Source: Bacteroides sedimenti (GTDB lineage: Bacteria > Bacteroidota > Bacteroidia > Bacteroidales > Bacteroidaceae). Taken from it: DNA of 64,000 bases. This document shows, one piece after another, positions 18,057 to 26,571 of this stretch. The translations under genes and the position numbers were made by a program. The notes under the pieces are model-generated. The model searched no databases, was not told the origin of the DNA, and worked only from the letters and a program-made list of their open reading frames with translations. The stretch covers positions 2,914,001-2,978,000 of the forward strand of contig NZ_AP028055.1 of assembly GCF_040365225.1 (NCBI RefSeq). Reading direction: 5' to 3'. Numbering within the stretch: position 1 is the stretch's first letter; the number at the start of each line of letters is the position of its first letter.

Positions 18057-19199
18057 CTATTTCACCCCTCCAACAATCCCCAACATCACCTGCTCTTCAT
18101 TCTCCCAGCAGAACTCTTTGGAGAGCTCATTCAGGCGTGATTGGTAAGCTGATTTGTCGTTCCACTCTTCCAGCATTTCAAGAATTACTTTTGCCAGATA
18201 TTGGGGTTCATAGTGTGAGATAAGCTTTCCGGTGTGATGCGTATTTACGATACGTGCTATTTCGGGGAAATCGGAAGCAAGGACGGGAACTCCGTATTTC
18301 ATATAATCGAAAATGCGGTTGGGGAGGGAGTAGTAATAACTTAATCCCATGTTTTCAAGCAATACAAAGCCCAAATCGGCCATGGCGGTGTATTGGTTCA
18401 GCTCTTCAAAAGGAAGTCTTCCGGTAAAAACAACCTGCTCTTCAAGCTGTTTTTCCCTGACTAATGCCTTCATTTCTTCGTAAAGATCGCCGTCGCCACA
18501 GATACAAAGCACGCAATTGTCCAGGTAAGGCATGGCATTGATTAACCAATCCACACCGCGCCCCACATTGACCGCTCCTTGGTATAACAGCAGTTTTCTC
18601 CCTTTCAGGGCAGGAAGCAGCGAATGGTTCTCTTTCTTGTCCGAGCTGCTCATAGTATATGTGGTGTCTCTGTTGGGGATATTCCGTACCACTCCCATGT
18701 TGATGCCATATCGTTGCTGGTAGTAATCGGCAATGGATTGGCATACGGTATACGAATGCTTCAGGTGCGGGAAAATGATGTCCTCAATTTTTTCCCATAC
18801 TCGCTTTATCCGTGGACGGTTTACCAGTTCAGGGACTTCGGGAAACAGTTCGTGCGCATCGAAAACAAGTGGAACCCGGCATAGTTTGCTCACGATGTAG
18901 TTAGCCGGAAGGGCGTCGGTATCGTTGCACAACAGAATCTCTTTCTTCTTGAAAAGTAACACAAACATCAGGCGAAGATTGTACTCCAGATAGAATACGG
19001 CCTTCTTTTTGAAAAAGAGGTTGAACCGGAAGGTGGGGTAGGGCCTGGTTAATGGCTTGCGCTCCTTTTTGATGCAGCCAATCAGAAGGACATTGTACCC
19101 GTTTTGCTGCAGGGAAGCCGAAACCTTGCTCACCCTTTGGTCGGCAATCAGGTCGTTTGTTACGGATATAAGGATGCGTTTAGTGTTTCTACGGGACAT
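18057..19199 (-). CDS. Group 1 (GT4-like) glycosyltransferase
   Basis: A 380-residue GT-B glycosyltransferase using a nucleotide-sugar donor, probably for surface polysaccharide or glycolipid. The N-terminal half has the acceptor-side Rossmann fold (RILISVTNDLIADQRVSKVS). The C-terminal half has GAVNVGRGVDWLINAM, VLCICGDGDLYEEM and the E-x7-E-like segment (FDYMKYGVPVLASDFPEIARIV). The frame is open to 19229, but ATG 19199 gives the expected start just before the first beta strand (MSRRNTKRILISV). The TGTACA array (19213-19285) lies directly upstream. It is downstream of nadB on the same strand, with a 162-base gap. Confidence 0.85.
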   Translation of the reverse strand: MSRRNTKRILISVTNDLIADQRVSKVSASLQQNGYNVLLIGCIKKERKPLTRPYPTFRFNLFFKKKAVFYLEYNLRLMFVLLFKKKEILLCNDTDALPANYIVSKLCRVPLVFDAHELFPEVPELVNRPRIKRVWEKIEDIIFPHLKHSYTVCQSIADYYQQRYGINMGVVRNIPNRDTTYTMSSSDKKENHSLLPALKGRKLLLYQGAVNVGRGVDWLINAMPYLDNCVLCICGDGDLYEEMKALVREKQLEEQVVFTGRLPFEELNQYTAMADLGFVLLENMGLSYYYSLPNRIFDYMKYGVPVLASDFPEIARIVNTHHTGKLISHYEPQYLAKVILEMLEEWNDKSAYQSRLNELSKEFCWENEEQVMLGIVGGVK

Positions 19200-19212
19200 A
19201 TTATTAGATTCT

Positions 19213-19285
19213 TGTACAAAAGAAAACATTCTTTTGTACAGAACATTGCATTCTTCTGTACAAAAGAATGCAATGTTCTGTACAA
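19213..19285. repeat. Four TGTACA boxes at 22-bp spacing inside nested inverted repeats
   Basis: TGTACA occurs at 19213, 19235, 19257 and 19279, exactly 22 bp apart. A perfect 12-bp inverted repeat (19213-19224 with 19229-19240) and a perfect 22-bp one (19234-19255 with 19264-19285, 8-base loop) overlap it. It sits in the leader/promoter region of the glycosyltransferase and after nadB. No T tract follows, so it is not an ordinary terminator. Confidence 0.8.
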
Positions 19286-19361
19286 GGATTTATCTGTTCA
19301 TCGCCGTGTTTTTAAAAAACATCTATGCTCTTACACAAACAAGGCAATGGAGGGTGCATAT

Positions 19362-20933
19362 CTATTCCTTTACGTGCGGATAGTCGATGGTGTAATGAAG
19401 GCCGCGGCTCTCTTTGCGCTCCATGGCCTGACGCATAATCAGGTAACCGGTGTTTACCATGTTTCTCAGCTCACAAATCTCTTTCGAAACCTTGGAGCGT
19501 TTAAACAGGCTTTCCGTCTCCTCGTAAATAATATCCAAGCGGTCCCAGGCGCGTTTCAGGCGCAGGTCCGAACGAACAATACCCACATAGGTACTCATAA
19601 TCTGCCCCACCTCTTTCACACTTTGAGTAATCAAAACCATCTCTTCGGGAGAGCGGGTTCCTTCATCGTTCCATTCGGGGATTTTTCCGTTGTACTCATA
19701 TTTATCTATAACGCTCAGGGAATGTCTGGCTGCGGCATCGGCATATACAACCGCTTCAATCAGTGAATTTGATGCCAGTCGGTTACCTCCGTGCAGACCA
19801 GTGCAAGAGCATTCGCCCACGGCATAAAGTCTGCTGATTGATGAACAGGCATTCAAATCTACCTTGATGCCTCCGCACAAGTAGTGCGCTGCCGGTGCAA
19901 CCGGAATATAATCTTTGGTGATGTCAATGCCCAGACTGAGACATTTTTCGTAGATGTTGGGAAAGTGTTTCTTGGTCTCTTCCGCATTTTTATGGGTTAC
20001 GTCCAGGTAAACATGTTCGTCTCCCCGGTTCTTCATCTCATTATCGATGGCTCTTGCAACGATGTCTCGCGGAGCCAGCGAAAGACGTGAGTCGTATTTC
20101 TGCATAAACTCTTTTCCGTCCATCGTGCGGAGCACTGCCCCGTAACCGCGCATCGCTTCCGTGATAAGGAAAGAGGGGCGGTCTCCCGGATGATAGAGGG
20201 CGGTTGGGTGGAACTGAATAAATTCCATGTCCTTTACTGTTCCCTTGGCTCTGTATACCATGGCAATTCCGTCTCCGGTTGCAACCAGCGGGTTAGTGGT
20301 AGTTTGATAAACGGCTCCCACGCCTCCGGTTGCCATCAAGGTTACTTTGGCAAGATAGGTATCCACCAGACCTGTCTTCTGGTCTAATATATAAGCACCA
20401 TAGCATTCAATGTCCGGAGTCTGCCGGGTAACCGTCACTCCCAAATGATGCTGGGTAAGAATTTCAATGGCAAAATGGTTTTCCAGAACGGTGATGTTGG
20501 GATGTTGCTTTACCGCTCTGATCAGGCTGTCCTGAATCTCGGCACCGGTATTGTCTTTGTGATGCAGAATGCGGAATTCGGAGTGCCCTCCCTCTCGGTG
20601 CAGGTCGAAATCTCCTTTTTCGTTTTTATCGAATTCAACCCCCCAGTTAATCAGTTCCTGGATTTGTGCCGGAGCTTCACGAACCACTTTTTCAACGGCT
20701 CCTCGGTCACTGATCCAATCGCCGGCAATCATGGTGTCTTCAATATGTTTTTCGAAATTATCGACTAGTGTGTTGGTCACGGAGGCTACTCCTCCTTGTG
20801 CGAAATAGGTGTTAGCTTCTTCTAATTCGGTTTTACAAACAAGAGCTACTTTTCCTTTGTGTGCCACTTTCAGGGCAAAACTCATACCGGCAATACCCGA
20901 GCCGATTACTAAGAAATCGAACTTCTTAATCAT
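19362..20933 (-). CDS. nadB: L-aspartate oxidase
   Basis: FAD enzyme that oxidises L-aspartate to iminoaspartate, the substrate of NadA. 523 residues from ATG 20933 (MIKKFDFLVIGSGIAGMSFAL). The TTG at 20942 three codons earlier is not needed. FAD-binding GSGIAG at 11-16, active-site region EFIQFHPTAL and LSLAPRDIVARAID, and C-terminal FAD motif GECSCTGLHGGNRLASNSL are all present. Fumarate or oxygen as acceptor cannot be told from sequence; fumarate is likely in an anaerobe. Promoter box at 20956-20963. Confidence 0.95.
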   Translation of the reverse strand: MIKKFDFLVIGSGIAGMSFALKVAHKGKVALVCKTELEEANTYFAQGGVASVTNTLVDNFEKHIEDTMIAGDWISDRGAVEKVVREAPAQIQELINWGVEFDKNEKGDFDLHREGGHSEFRILHHKDNTGAEIQDSLIRAVKQHPNITVLENHFAIEILTQHHLGVTVTRQTPDIECYGAYILDQKTGLVDTYLAKVTLMATGGVGAVYQTTTNPLVATGDGIAMVYRAKGTVKDMEFIQFHPTALYHPGDRPSFLITEAMRGYGAVLRTMDGKEFMQKYDSRLSLAPRDIVARAIDNEMKNRGDEHVYLDVTHKNAEETKKHFPNIYEKCLSLGIDITKDYIPVAPAAHYLCGGIKVDLNACSSISRLYAVGECSCTGLHGGNRLASNSLIEAVVYADAAARHSLSVIDKYEYNGKIPEWNDEGTRSPEEMVLITQSVKEVGQIMSTYVGIVRSDLRLKRAWDRLDIIYEETESLFKRSKVSKEICELRNMVNTGYLIMRQAMERKESRGLHYTIDYPHVKE

Positions 20934-20955
20934 AGTCTGCAATATTTTGAGGATA

Positions 20956-20963
20956 CAAAGCTA
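20956..20963 (-). promoter_or_regulatory. -7 box (TAGCTTTG) of nadB
   Basis: Exact TAnnTTTG on the minus strand, 23 bases upstream of ATG 20933. Confidence 0.55.
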
Positions 20964-21144
20964 CAAAATTACTTTTTTAAATAACCTTTTCGCGCTTATT
21001 TTAATTATAAATTTAGTAAATTGCAGGCCTGTACAGATACAAAAATAATGCAATTTATGGCGCTTTGACTGTACTGTTGAACCAGAATAGGTTATGATTG
21101 AAAACAAATTGATAAATCCGGAATAAAACCAATAAACCACTACT

Positions 21145-22488
21145 ATGAAATACAATTTAATTATTATCGGAGGAGGGCCTGCAGGATATACTGCTGCCGA
21201 AGCTGCCGGGAAAGCCGGACTGAGCGTGCTCCTGTTTGAAAAACAAAACCTGGGAGGCGTCTGCCTGAACGAAGGATGCATTCCTACCAAAACTCTTCTT
21301 TATTCTGCCAAAGTTTACGATTCTGCAAAGCATGCCTCCAAATATGGGGTAACTGTGCCCGAACCGTCTGTTGATTTATCAAAGATAGTTGCGAGAAAAA
21401 CCAAAGTGGTACGGAAACTGGTATTGGGAGTCAAATCGAAACTGACAGCCAACAATGTTACCATTGTAAACGGTGAAGCAGTGATTGTTGGTAAGAACTC
21501 CGTGCAATGCAATGGTGAGACGTATGAATGCGAAAACATGATTCTCTGTACCGGCTCCGAAACGTTTGTTCCTCCTATTCCGGGGGTGGATAAAATTAGC
21601 TACTGGACACATCGGGATGCACTCGACAATAAGGAGCTTCCGGCTTCGCTGGTGATTGTGGGAGGTGGCGTAATTGGAATGGAATTTGCCTCTTTCTTTA
21701 ATAGCTTGGGTGTGGAAGTGACTGTTGTGGAGATGCTGGATGAGATTCTGGGCGGCATGGACAAAGAACTTTCTGCCATGCTAAGAGCAGATTATGCCAA
21801 GAAGGGGATTAAGTTTTTGGTAAGTACCAAAGTGACGGCTTTTAATCAAACAGAACAGGGCACCGAAGTTTTATTCGAGAACCAGGAGGGGGAAGGAAAG
21901 ATTGTTGCCGAAAAACTGCTGATGAGCGTGGGGCGCCGACCGGTGACCCAAGGATTCGGACTGGAAAACCTTTCGCTGGAGCTGACTGAACGCAGATGCA
22001 TCAAGGTTAATGAATACATGCAGTCGTCCGTAGAAGGTGTTTATGTTTGCGGCGACCTGACCGGATATTCGTTGCTGGCACATACTGCTGTTCGCGAAGC
22101 GGAAGTTGCCGTGCACCACATCTTGGGAAAGAAAGATGAGATGAGCTACCGGGCCATTCCCGGGGTGGTTTATACCAATCCCGAAATTGCCGGTGTAGGA
22201 CAAACGGAAGAGAGCCTGCAATCGGCAGGTTGTGCATATAAGTCGGTAAAACTTCCGATGGCTTTCTCCGGGCGGTTTGTAGCCGAAAACGAGGGAGTGA
22301 ACGGAGTCTGCAAACTGCTTGTGGGCGAGGACGACAGCATTCTGGGTGTTCATGTGTACGGCAATCCGGCATCGGAGATTATTACAATCGCTGTAATGGC
22401 GGTTGAACTGGGATTAAAAACAGAGGAGTGGAAACGCATTGTTTTTCCGCATCCTACAGTAGGTGAAATATTCCGGGAGGCATTATAA
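21145..22488 (+). CDS. lpdA: Dihydrolipoyl dehydrogenase
   Basis: Flavoprotein disulfide reductase (E3) that reoxidises dihydrolipoamide with NAD. 447 residues, normal length. FAD site IIGGGPAGYTAAEAA at 7-21, redox disulfide Cys40/Cys45 in GGVCLNEGCIPTK, NAD site VIVGGGVIGMEFASF, second FAD motif VYVCGDLTG, and the C-terminal His-Glu dyad H436-PTVGE441. No E1 or E2 genes are adjacent, so it serves complexes (2-oxoacid dehydrogenase or glycine cleavage) encoded elsewhere. Its TAA overlaps the dacB ATG by one base. Confidence 0.93.
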   Translation: MKYNLIIIGGGPAGYTAAEAAGKAGLSVLLFEKQNLGGVCLNEGCIPTKTLLYSAKVYDSAKHASKYGVTVPEPSVDLSKIVARKTKVVRKLVLGVKSKLTANNVTIVNGEAVIVGKNSVQCNGETYECENMILCTGSETFVPPIPGVDKISYWTHRDALDNKELPASLVIVGGGVIGMEFASFFNSLGVEVTVVEMLDEILGGMDKELSAMLRADYAKKGIKFLVSTKVTAFNQTEQGTEVLFENQEGEGKIVAEKLLMSVGRRPVTQGFGLENLSLELTERRCIKVNEYMQSSVEGVYVCGDLTGYSLLAHTAVREAEVAVHHILGKKDEMSYRAIPGVVYTNPEIAGVGQTEESLQSAGCAYKSVKLPMAFSGRFVAENEGVNGVCKLLVGEDDSILGVHVYGNPASEIITIAVMAVELGLKTEEWKRIVFPHPTVGEIFREAL

Positions 22489-23888
22489 TGAAACGTACTC
22501 TTTCAATACTGTTTCTTTCGTTTTTAGCTTCTGTGGCTTTGCACGCTCAGCAAGGGCTTAGGGCAAAGCTGGATTCGTTATTGGAAGAGGATTTTTTAAA
22601 AACATCAGAGGTGGGAATTTCCGTGTACGACCTCACGGCCGATTCCCTCCTTTATGGCTATCAGAACAACAAGCTTTATCGCCCCGCTTCCGTTCAGAAG
22701 CTGATTACGGCCATCACAGGACTCTCGGTGCTGGGCCCCCGATATCATTTCTCTACCTCACTTTACTATTCCGGCGAACTAAGAGACAGTACGTTGTACG
22801 GAAATCTCTACGTGGTCGGCGGGCTTGATTCGGAGTTTGTCGATTCGAGCATGAATGTTCTGGTTAAGTTGCTCGGACGGTCGGGCATAAAAACAATTAC
22901 CGGTAAGCTGATAGCCGATGTTTCGATGACCGATTCGCTCTACTGGGGCGCCGGTTGGTCGTGGGACGATGCTCCTTACTATTTTCAACCGAAAATTTCC
23001 CCGCTGATGTTCCAGAAAGGATATGTGGAGGTATATGCCAATCCCACGGAAAAGGATTCGCTTGTAAATTTGAATTGCATTCCCGCCTCCTCCTATTATT
23101 CAGTAAAAAATAACGCAGTAAGCAATTCAAACGGAATCCGTAAACTGGATGTTACCCGAAACTGGATGGAATATGGGAATGATATTTATATTTCGGGCAC
23201 GGTAGATACGTTGTCAAGAGAAAGAATTACGATTGAGAATTCAGCCGACTTCTTTATGCATACCTTCCGGCAAAGAGCTTTGGAAAAAGGGATCAACCTT
23301 CCTGCATATACATACGGAGAATTACCCAAAGACTCATCCGCCATTTTCCTTGCCCGTTTGTCGCATCCGCTTCATCTGGTTTTGCAGCGGGCAATGAAAA
23401 ACAGCGATAACCTTTCTGCCGAAGCTATTTTGTATAATCTGGCGGCAAAGGAAACTGGGAAAAATAAGTTGAGCAGGGAAGACGGTATAAAAGTGATTCA
23501 GCGAATAATTACCGAACTGGGCTATAATCCGGAAGAATATAACCTGGTAGACGGATGCGGAGTCTCTTTGTACAACTATCTCTCTCCGGAGCTGCTGACT
23601 GCTTTTCTAAAATATGCTTATTCCCGCAATAGGATTTTTAATGAACTCTATCCGGCTCTTCCTGTTGCCGGGATGGATGGCACGCTTAGCAACCGCATGA
23701 AGGAGGGGAAGGCTTTTAATAATGTGCACGCCAAAACCGGTTCGGTAACGGGGGTCAGCTCGCTGGCAGGTTATGCAACGGCATCAAACGGACATTTGTT
23801 AGCTTTTGCCATCATCAACCAGAATGTGATGAAGAGCTCAAAGGCAAGGGCTTTTCAGAATAAAGTATGTGAATTGCTTTGTGAATAG
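22488..23888 (+). CDS. dacB: D-alanyl-D-alanine carboxypeptidase/endopeptidase, PBP4 type (peptidase S13)
   Basis: Periplasmic penicillin-binding protein that trims or cleaves peptidoglycan cross-links. 466 residues with signal peptide 1-20 (…ALHA-QQ). Penicilloyl-serine motifs: S68-V-Q-K71, S306-D-N308 and K416-T-G418, in the order and spacing of class C PBPs. The long insert between the first two motifs matches PBP4 domains II and III. Translationally coupled to lpdA (TAATG). Function is firm; whether carboxypeptidase or endopeptidase dominates is not visible. Confidence 0.93.
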   Translation: MKRTLSILFLSFLASVALHAQQGLRAKLDSLLEEDFLKTSEVGISVYDLTADSLLYGYQNNKLYRPASVQKLITAITGLSVLGPRYHFSTSLYYSGELRDSTLYGNLYVVGGLDSEFVDSSMNVLVKLLGRSGIKTITGKLIADVSMTDSLYWGAGWSWDDAPYYFQPKISPLMFQKGYVEVYANPTEKDSLVNLNCIPASSYYSVKNNAVSNSNGIRKLDVTRNWMEYGNDIYISGTVDTLSRERITIENSADFFMHTFRQRALEKGINLPAYTYGELPKDSSAIFLARLSHPLHLVLQRAMKNSDNLSAEAILYNLAAKETGKNKLSREDGIKVIQRIITELGYNPEEYNLVDGCGVSLYNYLSPELLTAFLKYAYSRNRIFNELYPALPVAGMDGTLSNRMKEGKAFNNVHAKTGSVTGVSSLAGYATASNGHLLAFAIINQNVMKSSKARAFQNKVCELLCE

Positions 23889-24230
23889 ATTCACTGAAAA
23901 TGAAAGAATGTTTTTTCTACCCCCGCCTGCAAAAATAATAGTGTGACGCAGATAATCAACAAATAGATATGTTTATTCTATTTGCAGGTGCGTGACTTCT
24001 GCGTGAGCAAAATGCGATTTTAGTAGAAGTCACGCATCCTACAATTGACTGATAATAAGCGTGTTGATGTTGCTACTGCGTGACTTGCGTGACTTGTGCT
24101 ACTTTTCACGAAATAGTTATTGGGTATTGTGATGAAGGAGGCTGCTTTGATTGCAATGCATCACGGAAAAAACTCCCTTTGAAGCGCAAGTAATAGTATA
24201 ATTCACTCTTTCGGACCTTTCTATAGAATA
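23889..24230. other. Intergenic region carrying a copy of the AAGTCACGCA repeat element
   Basis: No coding potential seen. About half of the stretch is the repeat listed at 23941-24112. The right edge is the terminator of the convergent CoA-transferase gene. Confidence 0.6.
23941..24112. repeat. Dispersed intergenic repeat built on AAGTCACGCA, copy B (inverted)
   Basis: TGCGTGACTTGCGTGACTT at 24077-24095 is the reverse complement of the tandem motif in copy A. Further left come AAGTCACGCA (24025-24036) and GTGCGTGACTTC (23988-23999). Read on the minus strand, the motif order matches copy A at 14850-14966. Confidence 0.7.
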
Positions 24231-24258
24231 AAAAAAGGTGCCTCAAAAAGGCACCTTT
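24231..24258 (-). terminator. Intrinsic terminator of the CoA-transferase operon
   Basis: 9-bp stem AAAGGTGCC (24234-24242 with 24250-24258), 7-base loop, and T tract on the minus strand. 25 bases after the stop. Confidence 0.9.
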
Positions 24259-24282
24259 ATAATTATCTGAAATGATTTCCGC

Positions 24283-25779
24283 TTATCTTTGGTAATCAGC
24301 CCAGTTTACTGTTCTCATATCTCCCTTTTCATCTAAAGCAGCATGAAATGCAAGAGCTGCCTCAATACGGTGTGGAGTCTGTCCGCTTCCGGCTAGTTTG
24401 AGGTAATCCCAAAGCAGTTGTTGGTAATCAGGATGCACGCAATTTTCGATAATTGTCTGAGCTCTTTGGATGGGGCTCTTTCCTCTTAGGTCGGCAACAC
24501 CTAATTCTGTAATGATAACATTAACAGAGTGTTCGCTGTGGTCGCAGTGCGAAACCATCGGAACAATGGCGCTAATCTTTCCACCCTTAGCAACAGAAGG
24601 ACAAGTGAAGATAGACATGTATGCATTGCGGGTAAAGTCTCCCGAACCACCAATACCGTTCATCATCTTGGTTCCGCCAATATGAGTAGAGTTTACGTTA
24701 CCATAAATATCCACCTCGATGGCTGTATTGATCGTAATCAGACCCAAACGGCGTACAACTTCGGGGTTGTTTGAAATTTCTGCCGGACGGATTACCATCT
24801 TATCTTTGAAGAAATCCATGTTGTTGTAAACCTTCTGAAGACTTTCGTCAGTTAAAGAGAGTGAGCAGCAGCTTCCGAACTTGATACGGCCGTTCAGCAT
24901 CAGGTCGATTACAGAATCCTGAATCACTTCGGTGTACATTTCAAAAGCTGGAACATCCTGGTCTCTTCCAAGTGCTCCCAGTACCGCGTTGGCAATATTA
25001 CCTACACCAGACTGTAGCGGTAGGAATGTTGAAGGAATGCGGCCTGCTTTTAATTCTTTCGACAGGAATGCGGCTACGTTGGCACCAATCTGAGTGGTAA
25101 TTTCGTCAGCAGGATCGAATCCGCGGGCTTCGTCAGGTACATTGGTCTTAACGATTCCGACAATTTTTGATGGGTCTACCTGTACGTATGGCAGTCCGAT
25201 GCGATCGGATGGTTTGTATACGCCTATTTCTCTTCTGTAAGGAGGGTCTGCCGGTTCGTACATGTCGTGCATACCCATCAATCCTTTGCTGTGATGGCTG
25301 TTCAGCTCAATAAATACTTTATCGGCAAGACGACAGAATGTAGGAACGTTTCCGCCGGCGGTAGTTGGATAGATTTTTCCGTCTTCTGTTACTTCGCACG
25401 CTTCAATTACAGCAACGTTTACTTTTCCCAGGAAACCATAGCGAACCTGTTGTGCCATTTCGGAAAGGTGAAGATCCTGATAATCAATCTCACCCAGGTT
25501 GATGGCAGCCCTCATTGATTTGTTTGTCTGGTAGGGAGCACGGAACTTGATGGCATTTGCACGGGTCAGTGTACCGTCAAGCGAATCTCCGGAAGAGGCT
25601 CCGGTAAGTACTCCAATCTTAAATGGATTACCTTTTTCATGCTCAGCTTTTGCTTTTTCTGCTATGGCAGCAGGAATAACCTTGGGCGAACCGGCCGGAG
25701 TAAATCCACTGAATCCAACGTTATCTCCATCTTTAACGTAACTTGCAGCTTCTTCTGCAGTGATAAACTTTAATGACAT
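24283..25779 (-). CDS. Acetyl-CoA hydrolase/transferase family; probable succinate:acetate CoA-transferase
   Basis: Class I CoA-transferase, 498 residues. It moves CoA between succinate, acetate and perhaps propionate, linking fermentation end products with ATP-yielding steps. The oxyanion-hole glycine motif QSGVG is at 256-260 and the catalytic glutamate is E284 in EMYTEVIQDS; both are as in the succinate CoA-transferase subfamily. Direct evidence for the acyl substrate is lacking. It is the second gene of a two-gene leftward operon behind the 139-aa protein (43-base gap) and ends in a strong terminator. Confidence 0.9.
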   Translation of the reverse strand: MSLKFITAEEAASYVKDGDNVGFSGFTPAGSPKVIPAAIAEKAKAEHEKGNPFKIGVLTGASSGDSLDGTLTRANAIKFRAPYQTNKSMRAAINLGEIDYQDLHLSEMAQQVRYGFLGKVNVAVIEACEVTEDGKIYPTTAGGNVPTFCRLADKVFIELNSHHSKGLMGMHDMYEPADPPYRREIGVYKPSDRIGLPYVQVDPSKIVGIVKTNVPDEARGFDPADEITTQIGANVAAFLSKELKAGRIPSTFLPLQSGVGNIANAVLGALGRDQDVPAFEMYTEVIQDSVIDLMLNGRIKFGSCCSLSLTDESLQKVYNNMDFFKDKMVIRPAEISNNPEVVRRLGLITINTAIEVDIYGNVNSTHIGGTKMMNGIGGSGDFTRNAYMSIFTCPSVAKGGKISAIVPMVSHCDHSEHSVNVIITELGVADLRGKSPIQRAQTIIENCVHPDYQQLLWDYLKLAGSGQTPHRIEAALAFHAALDEKGDMRTVNWADYQR

Positions 25780-25822
25780 AATTTTCTAATAGTATATTTA
25801 TTGTTTATTTCGAAACTGATAT

Positions 25823-26242
25823 TTAATATTTTCTTTGGATAATCTCGGAATAGATAATGGCACGACGGACATCTTCAATGGATTGCAACTGAATTTCACT
25901 TTGATATTCAGAATTTTCTTCCTTGAATTGATTTATATTTTTACGAGATTCTTTTTTATTGGATGTAATTTTATTTTTAACGTTGGAATCTGTATGAATA
26001 TTCTCTGAACGGGGAGCAATAACCACAGGTTCTTGTTTTAGGGGTGCTGCCTTAATTTCATCGGGTTCAAACCATTTTTCCCAATTATTAGGAATGGGAG
26101 TTGTGGCTTTTCTTTTATCCGGATTCAAAACAGGCTGATTGACGTCAGTCTTACTGTTTTCAATGTTTAATTTGCGGACTTTGCTTACTATAGCTACGAT
26201 GACCGCAGCGACAACAATTATGTACTGAAAAACATCTTCCAT
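25823..26242 (-). CDS. Small single-pass membrane protein of unknown function
   Basis: 139 residues: an N-terminal membrane helix (about 6-22, YIIVVAAVIVAIVSKV), a long polar low-complexity linker rich in Lys, Asn and Pro, and a C-terminal helix SIEDVRRAIIYSEIIQRKY that looks like the conserved part. It is the first gene of the operon with the CoA-transferase, under the promoter at 26266-26273. No known domain; the pairing may be regulatory or merely positional. Confidence 0.65.
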   Translation of the reverse strand: MEDVFQYIIVVAAVIVAIVSKVRKLNIENSKTDVNQPVLNPDKRKATTPIPNNWEKWFEPDEIKAAPLKQEPVVIAPRSENIHTDSNVKNKITSNKKESRKNINQFKEENSEYQSEIQLQSIEDVRRAIIYSEIIQRKY

Positions 26243-26265
26243 ATTCTTGCTAAATATTTGTCTGC

Positions 26266-26273
26266 CAAAGATA
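26266..26273 (-). promoter_or_regulatory. -7 box (TATCTTTG) of the 139-aa protein / CoA-transferase operon
   Basis: Exact TAnnTTTG on the minus strand, 23 bases upstream of ATG 26242. Confidence 0.6.
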
Positions 26274-26310
26274 TGAATTTAATTTGATAGTAAGTAGATA
26301 TTGGTATGAA

Positions 26311-26346
26311 AAAAGGGCAGCTTCACAGCTCCCCTTTATTTTTTTT
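26311..26346. terminator. Bidirectional hairpin-terminator in a gene-free spacer
   Basis: Stem 26312-26322 with 26327-26337 (one C-C mismatch), tetraloop TCAC, A6 on the left and a T-rich tract on the right, so it fits an intrinsic terminator on either strand although no called gene reads into it. The rest of the 26243-26571 spacer holds two promoter boxes, a 16-codon frame (26362-26412, MKKLKVFSHLQICEIF) and a second small hairpin (26381-26387 with 26398-26404) followed by T6. Confidence 0.5.
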
Positions 26347-26537
26347 AACCTAAACCTTAACATGAAAAAACTTAAAGTCTTTTCACATCTGCAAATTTGT
26401 GAAATTTTTTAATAATGCAAAATATTTTGAATATAAAAATATTTGTGCTTAACAATAATTATATGTTTTTCTATTTAAATGTAAGTTTATACGTTTTTTT
26501 ATCGATCGTTACCCACTTCCATTTGCCAAAGAACTTC

Positions 26538-26545
26538 TATCTTTG
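26538..26545 (+). promoter_or_regulatory. -7 box (TATCTTTG) of miaB
   Basis: Exact TAnnTTTG, 26 bases before ATG 26572; a TTTG at 26522-26525 is closer than usual for a -33 element. Confidence 0.6.
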
Positions 26546-26571
26546 CAGTCGGATTTTAATACTAATAAATT

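Noticed and set aside
19213..19285. TGTACA array considered as a CRISPR array
   Set aside because: Spacing of 22 bp leaves no room for spacers, units are partly inverted copies of each other, and no cas genes are near.
19104..19766. 220-codon open frame antisense to nadB
   Set aside because: Shadow of the conserved nadB reading frame; no signal, no protein-like pattern.
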